Both the position numbers and the translations under genes were made by a program. From Desulfobacterales bacterium (lineage in GTDB: Bacteria; Desulfobacterota; DSM-4660; Desulfatiglandales; Desulfatiglandaceae), in NCBI GenBank assembly GCA_021107495.1, contig JAIOSR010000182.1, forward strand, positions 1 to 11,352: a stretch of 11,352 nt of DNA. The letters run 5' to 3'. Below, in pieces: positions 1-6,275 of this stretch. Within the stretch, counting starts at the first letter, position 1. Every line of letters begins with the position of its first letter. A model generated the notes under the pieces. That model had not been told where the DNA came from. It saw only the letters and a program-made list of their open reading frames with translations, and did no database searches.

Positions 1-235
1 AGGCATCATCGGCGATAGAGTTTTGAGTGGGTGATATTTGACCGAAAGGATGAACATAGGCAATGCCCGTTACAATCAAACCCACCCCGCCCTGGGCAAG
101 CTTTTCAAAAAGCCGGATCTGTTGCTCGGTAACATTGCCGTTTCTATCCGCAGAGCCGTCATAGGTAGCGGACCTTACAAACCGATTTCGCAATTCCATG
201 CCCTTTATTTTAACAGTTTCAAATAATGTGTTCAT
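1..235 (-). CDS. NADH:flavin oxidoreductase / Old Yellow Enzyme family, N-terminal part (cut by window edge)
   Basis: Only the first 78 codons lie in the window; the gene runs off the left end. The reading begins MNTLFETVKIKGMELRNRFV and continues with RSATYDG and a GGVGLIVTG segment. This is the usual start of the FMN-binding TIM barrel of the Old Yellow Enzyme / 2,4-dienoyl-CoA reductase family: 'kg.eLrNRfv.sat' strand, then 'la.gGvGLIitg'. Members use FMN and NAD(P)H to reduce activated C=C bonds in the cytoplasm, and longer ones carry an extra FeS/FAD half, but which kind this is cannot be told here. The ATG at 235 is preceded by GAGAGGTC at a good distance, which supports the start. It lies downstream of the J-domain gene on the same strand with a 133-bp gap, in which I see no clear terminator. 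The substrate is unknown. Confidence 0.85.
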   Translation of the reverse strand, partial: MNTLFETVKIKGMELRNRFVRSATYDGSADRNGNVTEQQIRLFEKLAQGGVGLIVTGIAYVHPFGQISPTQNSIADDA

Positions 236-368
236 CTTGACCTCTCATAATTGCAATATGAAAATCCCCTCCCATCCGGTTATTTTCAAATCGTGAAGAT
301 TGGAGTCTTTTCACCTACAAGAAATTTTACTGCTAACGATTTCCAAAACAGGCAAGGGAATACTGAAA
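236..368. other. Intergenic gap between the J-domain gene and the OYE-family gene
   Basis: I see no convincing gene, hairpin terminator or clear promoter here. A minus-strand reading that starts by ATG inside the broken J-domain gene runs through part of it, but it is out of frame with the J-domain sequence and resembles nothing I recognise. Confidence 0.5.
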
Positions 369-1163
369 TTAACCGAAAAGCCGCTTGAAGAAATTTTTCA
401 CCATCTGGAATAGGGTACTTCTGATTCGAATCTCTATATAAAGATCTCCCGGTTCTGCTCCGCCTTTTCCATCTTCTCCCATCCCTTTTAAACGTATTTG
501 CTGGCCCGCTCAAATTCCTGAAGGGATATTGACTAAGAGTTCTTTGGACTTTTTTCTGAAAAAATAATTAATCTTCCCTCCTGTCAGGGCAAGGTCCGGG
601 GAAATAGTAATCATATCATTGAGGTCTTTTCCCTTTTCCGGCCATTCTATACCCCACTTCTTTTTCAAACCGTATTTTATCAGTTTACCTACATTACCGC
701 CAAGAGGAAATTTGGGATAAGAAGTCTGACCTTTACCAAAAGAAGAAACAAACATTCGTCCAAAGGCCCCGGGTTTCTGGAATTCAAAAGACCGGTAACT
801 CGTGCCGTAGGATTCTTTGAAGACGTCATCAAAACCTCTGAATCCGAATACTTTACTTATTTCTTCAAAAATCTGATGTATGTCAGAGCCCCTGAAGATA
901 TCCTGTTCAGAATAGGTTTGCCTGAATTGACCGTACGCGGAAGATCCGAACTGCTGCCGCAGTGCGTCGTATTGGCTCCTTTTTTCGGGGTCGGAAAGGA
1001 CTGCGTAAGATTCGTTTATTTCCTTCATTTTTGAGGCGGCAGCGCTGTCCTTGTTTCGGTCCGGGTGATATTGGAAGGCCAGTTTTCGGTAGGCCTCCTT
1101 GATTTGCTGGCGACCGGCGCTCCTGTCCAAACCTAAGGTCCGGTAATAATCTTTTTCTTCCAT
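369..1163 (-). pseudogene. J-domain (DnaJ/CbpA-like) co-chaperone, interrupted by an in-frame TGA at codon 218
   Basis: The protein opens MEEKDYYRTLGL with a complete J domain (about residues 5-67) carrying the HPD motif at 33-35, which stimulates the Hsp70 DnaK ATPase. A Gly/Phe-containing linker follows, with no CxxCxGxG zinc-finger repeats, so it is CbpA-like rather than classic DnaJ. Near residue 180 the client-binding C-terminal domain begins (DLNDMITISPDLALTGG) and reaches LLVNIPSGI. There a TGA (510-512) stops the frame. The same frame then continues for 46 codons (AGQQIRLKGMGEDGKGG, EPGDLYIEI, ending FFKRLFG and TAA at 369-371), exactly what should follow. Total is 264 codons including the TGA. 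A CGA (Arg) to TGA change is the simplest explanation; selenocysteine or a sequencing error are alternatives. I chose the ATG at 1163 because AGGA lies 7 bp upstream and the ATG at 1235 falls inside the likely promoter. Confidence 0.85.
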
Positions 1164-1215
1164 AAAATTATCCTGATTGTTTAGAATAAACCACTTTGTC
1201 CGTTGCTTGATCGAT

Positions 1216-1243
1216 AATATAAAACATAAATCCATATTTCCAA
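1216..1243 (-). promoter_or_regulatory. Possible sigma-70 promoter of the J-domain gene
   Basis: On the minus strand TTGGAA (1243-1238) and TATATT (1221-1216) are separated by 16 bp. This would start the transcript near 1209, about 46 bp ahead of the ATG at 1163. The match is by eye and AT-rich DNA gives chance hits. Confidence 0.4.
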
Positions 1244-1332
1244 TGACATTTCTTTAAGATCGAATGCTATCTCAAGAAAATCGGTGTGTAATACCATACC
1301 TGAAAAGAGTTAAATCCCTTTAAAAGCATTTT

Positions 1333-1511
1333 GGACGCAGATGAACACAGATTTTCAGGGTAAAAATAGAAAAACCTACTCAATTACGTAAATATTAGAA
1401 AAAATTTGACTCATAATATGCATACAAACTTGTGCCCCGGGTATTTTCAGGTACGTTCAAAATGTTTGAGCTCCCGGTAGTATCCGCGTAAATCTGAGCA
1501 GATCCGTGTCC
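1333..1511. repeat. Possible small inverted-repeat element (ends GGACGCAGAT / GGACACGGAT)
   Basis: The plus strand at 1333 reads GGACGCAGATGAACACAGAT. The minus strand from 1511 inward reads GGACACGGATCTGCTCAGAT. Over 24 bases these agree at about 16 positions, including GGAC, GAT and CAGATTT, so they form imperfect terminal inverted repeats around about 179 bp. The 'GGAC-CGGAT...CAGATTTACGCGGAT' wording resembles short intergenic repeats common in environmental bacterial genomes. No protein-coding sequence lies inside. The rest of the 1236-1584 gap holds the J-domain promoter and otherwise nothing I can identify. Confidence 0.4.
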
Positions 1512-1584
1512 CATTAAGAAACATGTATTTCCATTGAAAATTGTGTATAACCGGAGACATGCCATTGGGCGGGGGACATAGCTT

Positions 1585-1818
1585 ATGGAGGATTACATAA
1601 AAGCGTCTATGCTGGATAATGAGGATGAAGGTCGATTAATAGATTCAATCCTCACGGAAAGGGGAATACCTCATCAGATGCGATCGTATCATGACACGGC
1701 CTTTGACGGTCTGTACCAGACTCAGAAAGGGTGGGGTTATGTCAGCGCCCCGGCGTCTTATGAGGAAGAGATAATTGAAATCATCTCCGATTTGCGGAAA
1801 GCCGCTAATCATCCGTAA
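1585..1818 (+). CDS. Small conserved-type protein, DUF2007-like (putative signal transducing protein)
   Basis: This is a 77-residue acidic, soluble protein with no signal peptide, membrane segment or cysteine. The layout (a short strand, then a helix EDEGRLIDSILTERGIP, then strands, then a terminal helix SYEEEIIEIISDLRKA) resembles the small ferredoxin-fold DUF2007 family: an 'a..ll.seGIp' helix followed by a 'v.V...d.e.A.ell' strand-helix. I assign it only as 'like' that family; its role is unknown. The ATG at 1585 has only a weak G-rich upstream sequence (GGGGGACAT) for ribosome binding. Its TAA (1816-1818) is part of the TAAGGAG ribosome-binding sequence of the next gene, so the two genes are almost certainly co-transcribed and translationally coupled. 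Confidence 0.6.
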   Translation: MEDYIKASMLDNEDEGRLIDSILTERGIPHQMRSYHDTAFDGLYQTQKGWGYVSAPASYEEEIIEIISDLRKAANHP

Positions 1819-1827
1819 GGAGTTTCC

Positions 1828-2418
1828 GTGAACTTTGAAGATAAAAAAAGGCGCTTGAAAGAGATTTACGAAACCTTTGAGAGAGAGGCGGTGGAATATA
1901 AAGAGTCGGCCATCTGCAAACCTGGTTGTGCTTATTGCTGTATACATTTCGGGTCTGTGGACATTACAACGCTTGAAGGGATCATTATAAGGGATCGGGT
2001 AAATAGTTTTGTAAAACCGCTGAAAAGCAGGATTAAGAAGAAGATAGCTCAAAATAAGAAATTAAAGGAAAAAGGAAAAGTTGCTCAGTGCCCGTTTTTA
2101 AAGGAAGACAAGACCTGCCGGATATATGACATCCGTCCTTTTAGTTGCAGGCAGCTTTATTCCTTGCTAAAATGCGATGGTCGTGGTCCCACGGTTCATC
2201 GCCAGGCCGTGGAATTAACTGAAAAGACCGTACAAAGGCTCCAGCGCTTGGATTCGACAGGGTATTCGGGGCATATCAGCTTTATTATCCATCTTCTTGA
2301 AAAGCAGGAATTCAGGGATTTTTATCTGGCCGGAGGGTTCAACCCGGCGCAGATCATGGGTTTTGGAAAGACACACGATATTATTATTAATTCACCGAAG
2401 GGTGCAGCCTCGGAATAA
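1828..2418 (+). CDS. YkgJ-family cysteine cluster protein (putative metal/Fe-S binding)
   Basis: The 196-residue protein carries the cysteine pattern of the YkgJ / CxxCxxCC family: C30, C34, C37, C38 (CKPGCAYCC), then CPFL at C88, C97 in CRIYDIRPFSC, C107 and C116. These eight cysteines probably bind a metal or Fe-S cluster; family members have been called zinc- or iron-chelating, with no settled reaction. There is no signal peptide or membrane segment, so it is expected in the cytoplasm. A lysine-rich stretch (about 64-84) separates the two cysteine groups. The start is GTG at 1828, chosen because AAGGAG lies 5 bp before it and overlaps the stop of the upstream gene. The C-terminal 80 residues are helical and unassigned. 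Confidence 0.85.
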   Translation: MNFEDKKRRLKEIYETFEREAVEYKESAICKPGCAYCCIHFGSVDITTLEGIIIRDRVNSFVKPLKSRIKKKIAQNKKLKEKGKVAQCPFLKEDKTCRIYDIRPFSCRQLYSLLKCDGRGPTVHRQAVELTEKTVQRLQRLDSTGYSGHISFIIHLLEKQEFRDFYLAGGFNPAQIMGFGKTHDIIINSPKGAASE

Positions 2419-2490
2419 ATTTTATTTCCCCCGAATATTGAGCAGGCGTGAACCCATAGGGTTCAAGGAGCCGAGGATTCAAGGATTCAA

Positions 2491-2662
2491 GTGAACTACT
2501 ATAAGGATTACAAAGGTTTTAAGCTGTTGCAGAAATCATACGAACTCTGTTTAGAGATATAGAATAAAGGCAAAATTCTCAAATAATAAAGGGTACGGCA
2601 GGGATCCAAAAATTGTTAAAATGCTGATAAAGTCTGCAGGAAACGAACCCTTGATTCCTTGA
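2491..2662 (+). pseudogene. Four-helix-bundle protein (S23/IVP-type) remnant, internally deleted
   Basis: From the GTG at 2491 the translation is VNYYKDYKGFKLLQKSYELC then LEI and a stop (2560-2562). This matches the first helix of the four-helix-bundle / 23S intervening-sequence protein family ('f.dLkvwqkAlelaleIY'). In a different frame at 2591-2662, GYGRDPKIVKMLIKSAGNEP and a stop recalls the family's last helix ('eigkMLngLiksl'). The middle (about 70 residues, with the 'RRAavSIpaNIAEG' core) is missing, so the gene is dead. The family's function is unsettled; members occur in 23S IVS and as Avd in diversity-generating retroelements. The C-terminal match is weaker than the N-terminal one. 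Confidence 0.6.
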
Positions 2663-2682
2663 CCCCTTGGGTCCTTGGATCC

Positions 2683-2707
2683 TCTTCTCCAACTAAGTTG
2701 GAGAAGA
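2683..2707. terminator. 11-bp perfect hairpin ahead of the MetE-like gene
   Basis: TCTTCTCCAAC and GTTGGAGAAGA pair around a TAA loop. There is no T-run on either side, so a rho-independent terminator is doubtful. It could be the edge of the IVS-like element or fold in the leader of the MetE-like mRNA, 37 bp before its ATG. Confidence 0.35.
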
Positions 2708-2743
2708 ACCAAAAAACAGCCGAACGACCAAGGTGAATAACCA

Positions 2744-3787
2744 ATGGAAAAAGTCTTTGAAAGACCGAAATTTGCGGGTACCATGATGGCTGCCGTGCCT
2801 TATCGAGACATGGAATGGGCTGGGGATGTGATACTGAAAAATTTCCCCGAAGCGCCCTGCCTGCCGGTAATGACCCGGGGGATAAAATGGATGTTTGAAG
2901 GGATCCCTTGCGTGGCTATAGACCGGGAGAATCGCCGTATTTTATTGGATCCTTCCCCGGAAAGGGAAAACGAACTCCTTGAATTCTATGACAGATATAT
3001 CGAAGAAGACCTGGACTATTTCGCGACCACACCTGAAACGGCCCCCTTTTTCTATGGAATGCTTGAAAGGCTCAAAAAATCCCGGCCCCCTGAGCTTAAA
3101 TGGGTCATCTTTCATACTGCAGGACCATTGCTTTTGGGAGATACGATAAGACAACCCGATGGCAATCCATCTATTTATAATGAGACTTTACGGGATGTAC
3201 TGATAAAGGGTACAAATATCAAGACAAGGTGGCTCGAAAAGAAGATAAGGGAAGAAATTCCCGGTGTGGAAGTAGTGGCGGATCTCCCTGAAACAACCTT
3301 GGTCAATTTTACTTCAGCCGGTGGCACGGGAACACGCGAAGACATTATAACGGCCATAAATGAAGGCTTTTCCGGGTTGACATGTCTTACATGGATACAC
3401 TGCTGTGCAAATATAGACTGGTCCATGCTAACAGACTGCAATGTTGACGTAATCAATTTCGATGCTTATCAACACTCGGATAAAGCAGCGCTCTATGCTG
3501 AAGAATTCAAGCGGTTCTTAGAGCGGGGCGGAATGATCGGCTGGGGTATTGTACCTGTCATTGACGCGCTATTGTCCGGGGAAACCGTCTCCGGATTGGT
3601 TGACAAACTGCAAGAGGGTATTGATCTTTTTGTAAGCAAAGGAATTGATGAAGAATTGTTGGCATCTTCTTCATGGGTCCTGCCGTCCTGTGAGACCGTG
3701 CTGTTGACGAATGAACAATCGGATGTCGCCCTGAATATGACTAAAGAGATATCAGAGATTATGAGAGGGAGATACGGATTTGATTAG
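2744..3787 (+). CDS. Core-MetE-like / UROD-MetE-family methyltransferase, 347 aa
   Basis: The length and pattern match the catalytic C-terminal barrel of cobalamin-independent methionine synthase without the N-terminal half, as in the short 'core MetE' proteins. The zinc site is visible: H219 and C221 in TWIHCCANIDWSML, and C316 in LPSCETVLLT. The MetE glutamate position appears as D240 in DVINFDAY. GWGIVPV (about 266-272) fits the strand that in MetE reads 'G.GvwD'. Short MetE-like proteins in anaerobes are thought to take methyl groups from a methyl-corrinoid protein rather than from methyl-folate and pass them to homocysteine or another thiol. Here that is inference from the family and the corrinoid genes nearby. 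It is cytoplasmic, with no leader. The ATG at 2744 follows AAGGTG at 9 bp. The stop TAG (3785-3787) touches the end of a MITE-like repeat. No cobalamin or SAM riboswitch is visible upstream. Confidence 0.75.
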   Translation: MEKVFERPKFAGTMMAAVPYRDMEWAGDVILKNFPEAPCLPVMTRGIKWMFEGIPCVAIDRENRRILLDPSPERENELLEFYDRYIEEDLDYFATTPETAPFFYGMLERLKKSRPPELKWVIFHTAGPLLLGDTIRQPDGNPSIYNETLRDVLIKGTNIKTRWLEKKIREEIPGVEVVADLPETTLVNFTSAGGTGTREDIITAINEGFSGLTCLTWIHCCANIDWSMLTDCNVDVINFDAYQHSDKAALYAEEFKRFLERGGMIGWGIVPVIDALLSGETVSGLVDKLQEGIDLFVSKGIDEELLASSSWVLPSCETVLLTNEQSDVALNMTKEISEIMRGRYGFD

Positions 3788-3948
3788 TGTCCATCCAGAA
3801 ATGGCCCTTTTTCACAATCCCCCGCCTGTTGTGGGACAGGTCAGCGTCAATCGGCGGGATTCGTTGTGAGACGTACTACAGTACGTCTCCGCCTAATCCC
3901 TTGATTTCCTTAATCTTGTAAAAAATTGCTCATTTCTGAATCGGACAC
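3787..3948. repeat. MITE-like element with GTGTCC ends and a central hairpin
   Basis: The left end reads GTGTCCATCCAGAAATG and the right end, read inward on the minus strand, GTGTCCGATTCAGAAATG, giving terminal inverted repeats about 17 bp long. In the middle GAGACGTACT and AGTACGTCTC (3868-3889) form a perfect 10-bp stem with a 2-base centre, and GGGATT/AATCCC extend it beyond an internal bulge. TTGAT occurs just outside both ends (3780-3784 and 3949-3953), compatible with a target duplication though not exactly abutting on the left. There is no coding sequence inside, so it would need a transposase from elsewhere. It could also serve as a terminator-like structure between the two convergent genes. 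Confidence 0.6.
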
Positions 3949-3971
3949 TTGATAGGCCCCTTATTTCATTA

Positions 3972-4001
3972 ATGGATGGGCACTAATTAGTATCTATCCA
4001 T
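3972..4001. repeat. Head-to-head pair of TTAGTRYCYATCCA repeat ends
   Basis: ATGGATGGGCACTAA (3972-3986) abuts TTAGTATCTATCCAT (3987-4001). The two are inverted copies matching at 12 of 15 positions. A third copy, TTAGTGTCCATCCAG, begins at 3784 at the edge of the neighbouring MITE-like element, so the three look like ends of the same repeat family, nested or tandemly inserted. Confidence 0.45.
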
Positions 4002-4015
4002 GAAGGTGCGGTATT

Positions 4016-4132
4016 TTGAAAAAAGTCAAGAAAGTGTATTTTAAAGGGGATAAATTCGTCGTCAGATTCGTTGTAGAGATAAAAACACGTCTCTTTGAAA
4101 AGGGGTCCGCATACCCCGTCATTATGGACTAA
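4016..4132 (+). CDS. Possible 38-residue basic small protein (uncertain)
   Basis: From a TTG at 4016 the frame reads LKKVKKVYFKGDKFVVRFVV, then EIKTRLFEKGSAYPVIMD, and stops with TAA at 4130-4132. It runs convergently into the sigma-54 regulator and overlaps that gene's last codons. The basic and beta-prone composition is protein-like, and an AAGG lies about 10 bp before the TTG. I recognise no family, and it sits beside repeat ends, so it may be chance or the tail of a vanished gene. Confidence 0.2.
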   Translation: MKKVKKVYFKGDKFVVRFVVEIKTRLFEKGSAYPVIMD

Positions 4133-5864
4133 CGCCTTTACTTATTGAGAGCCCGTATTTTTTGAGTTTCCGGACTATTGTGGAATGATCAACACCCAAT
4201 AGCCGGGCCGCCTCTCTGGTAGTCCCCTTTATTTCCAGGGCATGGGACAGGAGTTTTTTCTCTACTGTCTCACGGGCCTGTACCAGAGACATAATCCCTT
4301 TGACCTGAATCATTGAGCCCTCGTCCGATTCCTGACTGTAAACGCTGTGGGGAAGATGCCTCGGCTCAAGGATCTCTCCATCACTCATGACAACCATGCG
4401 CTCGATAATGTTCTGAAGCTCCCTGACATTGCCCGGCCACTGGTATGATTCCATAATATGGATAATTTCACGGGAAAACGTCTTGGATTGATTAAATTTG
4501 CTGTTATGTCTGCGCAGAAAATGCCAGGCTAACGGAAAAACATCCTCCCTCCGCTCCCTGAGGGGAGGAATCTTGATGGGCACCACATAGAGCCTGTAAA
4601 AAAGATCTTCCCGGAATTTTCCCTCTTTCACCATTTCCGGTAGATTTCTGTTCGTGGCGGCTATGATACGTGCATTCAGCCTGGTCGGCTTGATATCCCC
4701 CACCCGCATAACCTCTCGATCCTCGATAACCTTGAGGAGTTTCACCTGGCAATTGAGGGGCATTTCACTTATTTCATCTAAAAAAATCACTCCTCCACTG
4801 GCCAATTCGAAAAGCCCCGGTTTTCCTTCCTTGATAGCGCCGGTAAACGCGCCCCTGACATACCCGAAAAGTTCAGACTCAAAAAGGTTCTCGGGGATCG
4901 CACCGCAGTTTACCGGAATAAAAGGGCCTTTTCTGCGTGCGCACTGCCTGTGGATGAGACGGGCCAGCACCTCCTTGCCTGTCCCGCTTTCACCTTCAAA
5001 CAAGACCATGGAATCGACCTGGGCCACCCTGGCGACCATATCTAAAATTCCCCTCATAACCCGGTTTTCAGCAATGATATCGTCCCCGGCAAGCTGGGAA
5101 ATACGTGCCTCCTCCGGTGTGGAGAGATACAGGGCCATAAGCCGTGATACTTCTTCCTTGAGCAATTGCAGTTCCGTTATGTCTCTAATGCTCACAATAA
5201 TGTGCTGAACCGGTCCATCCAAGTTTACGGGTGTGGCCGTCACGTAGATTTCATTGCCGTGCATGAGCTTGCCCATACTGGTGACGCTTTTTCTTAACCT
5301 TTGTACGAGACGGAAGACCTCCTGAATGGTGTGCAGGCAAATATGGGTTTCTGCGTCAAGGTCATCGACTTTCTGGCCCAGGAGAGACTCTCCCTTTAAG
5401 CCGGTTATCCGGCTGAAACTGCTGTTAACCCTGACCACGTGATCGTTTTCGATGAAAATCACCCCATCGTAGAAGCTCTCAACCAATGACTCCAATGTCC
5501 TGTCCAGATCAGAGGTTAAAGAGAGTTCCTTGTCTGTTTGAGATCTGTCCGTCTTATCAAAAATGAACATTTCACCGGCAAATTCGCCGGACATCCGGAA
5601 AGGGATCTTGTAAAGGGCGATTTCTTTGCCCATAATCATTTTTTTATTGAAGGTGTTGGAAATGCCTTTGCCGGGAACGAAAAGGTTCATCTGTGATGTT
5701 ATATTGCGCCCGGTCAAACTGCCCGGTTCAATTTCCAGGATTTTTTCCGCCTTTTCGTTTACAAAAACAACAATACCCTTGACGTCCGTGAGTACAAATC
5801 CAAACGGGGCCGATTCAAAAATCCCGGCTAATGTTTTTATATCAAAGGATTCGATAGATGACAT
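4122..5864 (-). CDS. PAS-PAS-AAA+ sigma-54-dependent transcriptional activator with Fis-type HTH
   Basis: This 580-residue protein is a complete bacterial enhancer-binding protein. Residues about 8-105 and 120-230 are two PAS-like sensor domains (FESAPFGFVLTDVKG; FYDGVIFIENDHVVRVN), followed by a short helical linker. The AAA+ domain (about 258-490) has Walker A GESGTGKE (291-298), the sigma-54-contacting loop GAFTGA (338-343), Walker B GGVIFLDE (357-364) and REDLFYRL (418-425). The C-terminal helix-turn-helix is TREAARLLGVDHSTIVRKLKKYGL (from 548), closer to TyrR/PropR-like than NtrC-like ends. There is no receiver domain, so a small ligand or redox signal at the PAS domains is more likely than phosphorylation. 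It lies on the same strand as, and downstream of, the corrinoid genes, one of which has a sigma-54 promoter with paired palindromes, so it is their likely activator (inference). ATG 5864 follows AGGAAGG. Confidence 0.95.
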   Translation of the reverse strand: MSSIESFDIKTLAGIFESAPFGFVLTDVKGIVVFVNEKAEKILEIEPGSLTGRNITSQMNLFVPGKGISNTFNKKMIMGKEIALYKIPFRMSGEFAGEMFIFDKTDRSQTDKELSLTSDLDRTLESLVESFYDGVIFIENDHVVRVNSSFSRITGLKGESLLGQKVDDLDAETHICLHTIQEVFRLVQRLRKSVTSMGKLMHGNEIYVTATPVNLDGPVQHIIVSIRDITELQLLKEEVSRLMALYLSTPEEARISQLAGDDIIAENRVMRGILDMVARVAQVDSMVLFEGESGTGKEVLARLIHRQCARRKGPFIPVNCGAIPENLFESELFGYVRGAFTGAIKEGKPGLFELASGGVIFLDEISEMPLNCQVKLLKVIEDREVMRVGDIKPTRLNARIIAATNRNLPEMVKEGKFREDLFYRLYVVPIKIPPLRERREDVFPLAWHFLRRHNSKFNQSKTFSREIIHIMESYQWPGNVRELQNIIERMVVMSDGEILEPRHLPHSVYSQESDEGSMIQVKGIMSLVQARETVEKKLLSHALEIKGTTREAARLLGVDHSTIVRKLKKYGLSISKGVSP

Positions 5865-5907
5865 GAATAAAGACCTTCCTGATTTATTTCAATTTTGAGA
5901 ACTATGT

Positions 5908-5937
5908 TATATGAGCGTGATCAGAATCGATCTGCAA
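5908..5937 (-). promoter_or_regulatory. Weak sigma-70-like promoter before the sigma-54 activator
   Basis: TTGCAG (5937-5932) and CATATA (5913-5908) on the minus strand are 18 bp apart, about 44 bp before the ATG at 5864. The -10 is poor, so this is only a candidate. Confidence 0.25.
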
Positions 5938-6005
5938 TGCCGTTATAAAGAAGCAAAGGAGTGATGACGCATTGGAGTACCGGAAAGACTAATCAGCAAA
6001 AAAAT

Positions 6006-6155
6006 GTCCAAGACTCCAAATACCAATTTTTAAGCACCAAATTACAAAGAAATCTCAAACTACAATATCCAATGATCAAAACCGTTTGTTATTTCGAATT
6101 TTGGTAATTGTGATTTGTTTGTTTTTTGAGATTTGATATTTGGAATTTCCAATAT
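6006..6155. repeat. AT-rich imperfect palindromic repeat (CCAAATA... / ...TATTTGGAATTTCC)
   Basis: The left arm is rich in CCAAAT/CAAATTAC words (TCCAAATACCAA from about 6014). The right arm is their inverted counterpart (GAATTTTGGTAATTG, then GATATTTGGAATTTCC ending about 6150), centred near 6083. This is the style of the AT-rich 'TTTGGAATTTGG' palindromes scattered between genes in many deltaproteobacterial genomes. It lies upstream of the activator gene. In the rest of the 5865-6275 gap I see the weak promoter above and nothing else. Confidence 0.6.
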
Positions 6156-6275
6156 TTTATCACTACATTACTCTGTAGAACGGAGAAAATACAGACAGTC
6201 ACCTCTCTGCGGGAAATTAATGTCCTGTCCCCTGGGTGTGGATTTTGCACTTTCGCATGTTACTACAATATCATA

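Larger units (their letters stand above)
2449..2707. mobile_element. Remnant of an intervening-sequence (IVS)-like element with inverted CAAGG repeats
   Basis: A decayed four-helix-bundle gene lies between G/A-rich repeats on its left (GGATTCAAGGATTCAAG, 2475-2491) and their inverted relatives on its right (CCCTTGATTCCTTGACCCC, 2648-2666, then TTGGGTCCTTGGATCC). The left edge also holds a perfect 7-bp hairpin TGAACCC-ATA-GGGTTCA (2449-2465). The right edge holds an 11-bp hairpin TCTTCTCCAAC-TAA-GTTGGAGAAGA (2683-2707). Inverted repeats round a four-helix-bundle reading frame are how 23S rRNA intervening sequences and their free-standing relatives are built. The edges given are approximate. 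The element fills most of the gap between the YkgJ-like gene and the MetE-like gene. Confidence 0.55.

Noticed and set aside
510..512. Selenocysteine reading of the TGA in the J-domain gene
   Set aside because: The position is not a Cys in the DnaJ/CbpA family as I know it, and no clear stem-loop follows the TGA. A nonsense change is simpler, so it is kept only as an alternative.
2419..2743. Cobalamin or SAM riboswitch ahead of the MetE-like gene
   Set aside because: No B12-box or SAM-type conserved core is visible; the stretch is explained by the four-helix-bundle remnant and its repeats.
4654..5208. 184-codon plus-strand frame opposite the AAA+ domain of the sigma-54 activator
   Set aside because: Shadow of strongly conserved Walker A/GAFTGA/Walker B codons, with serine-rich low-complexity translation.
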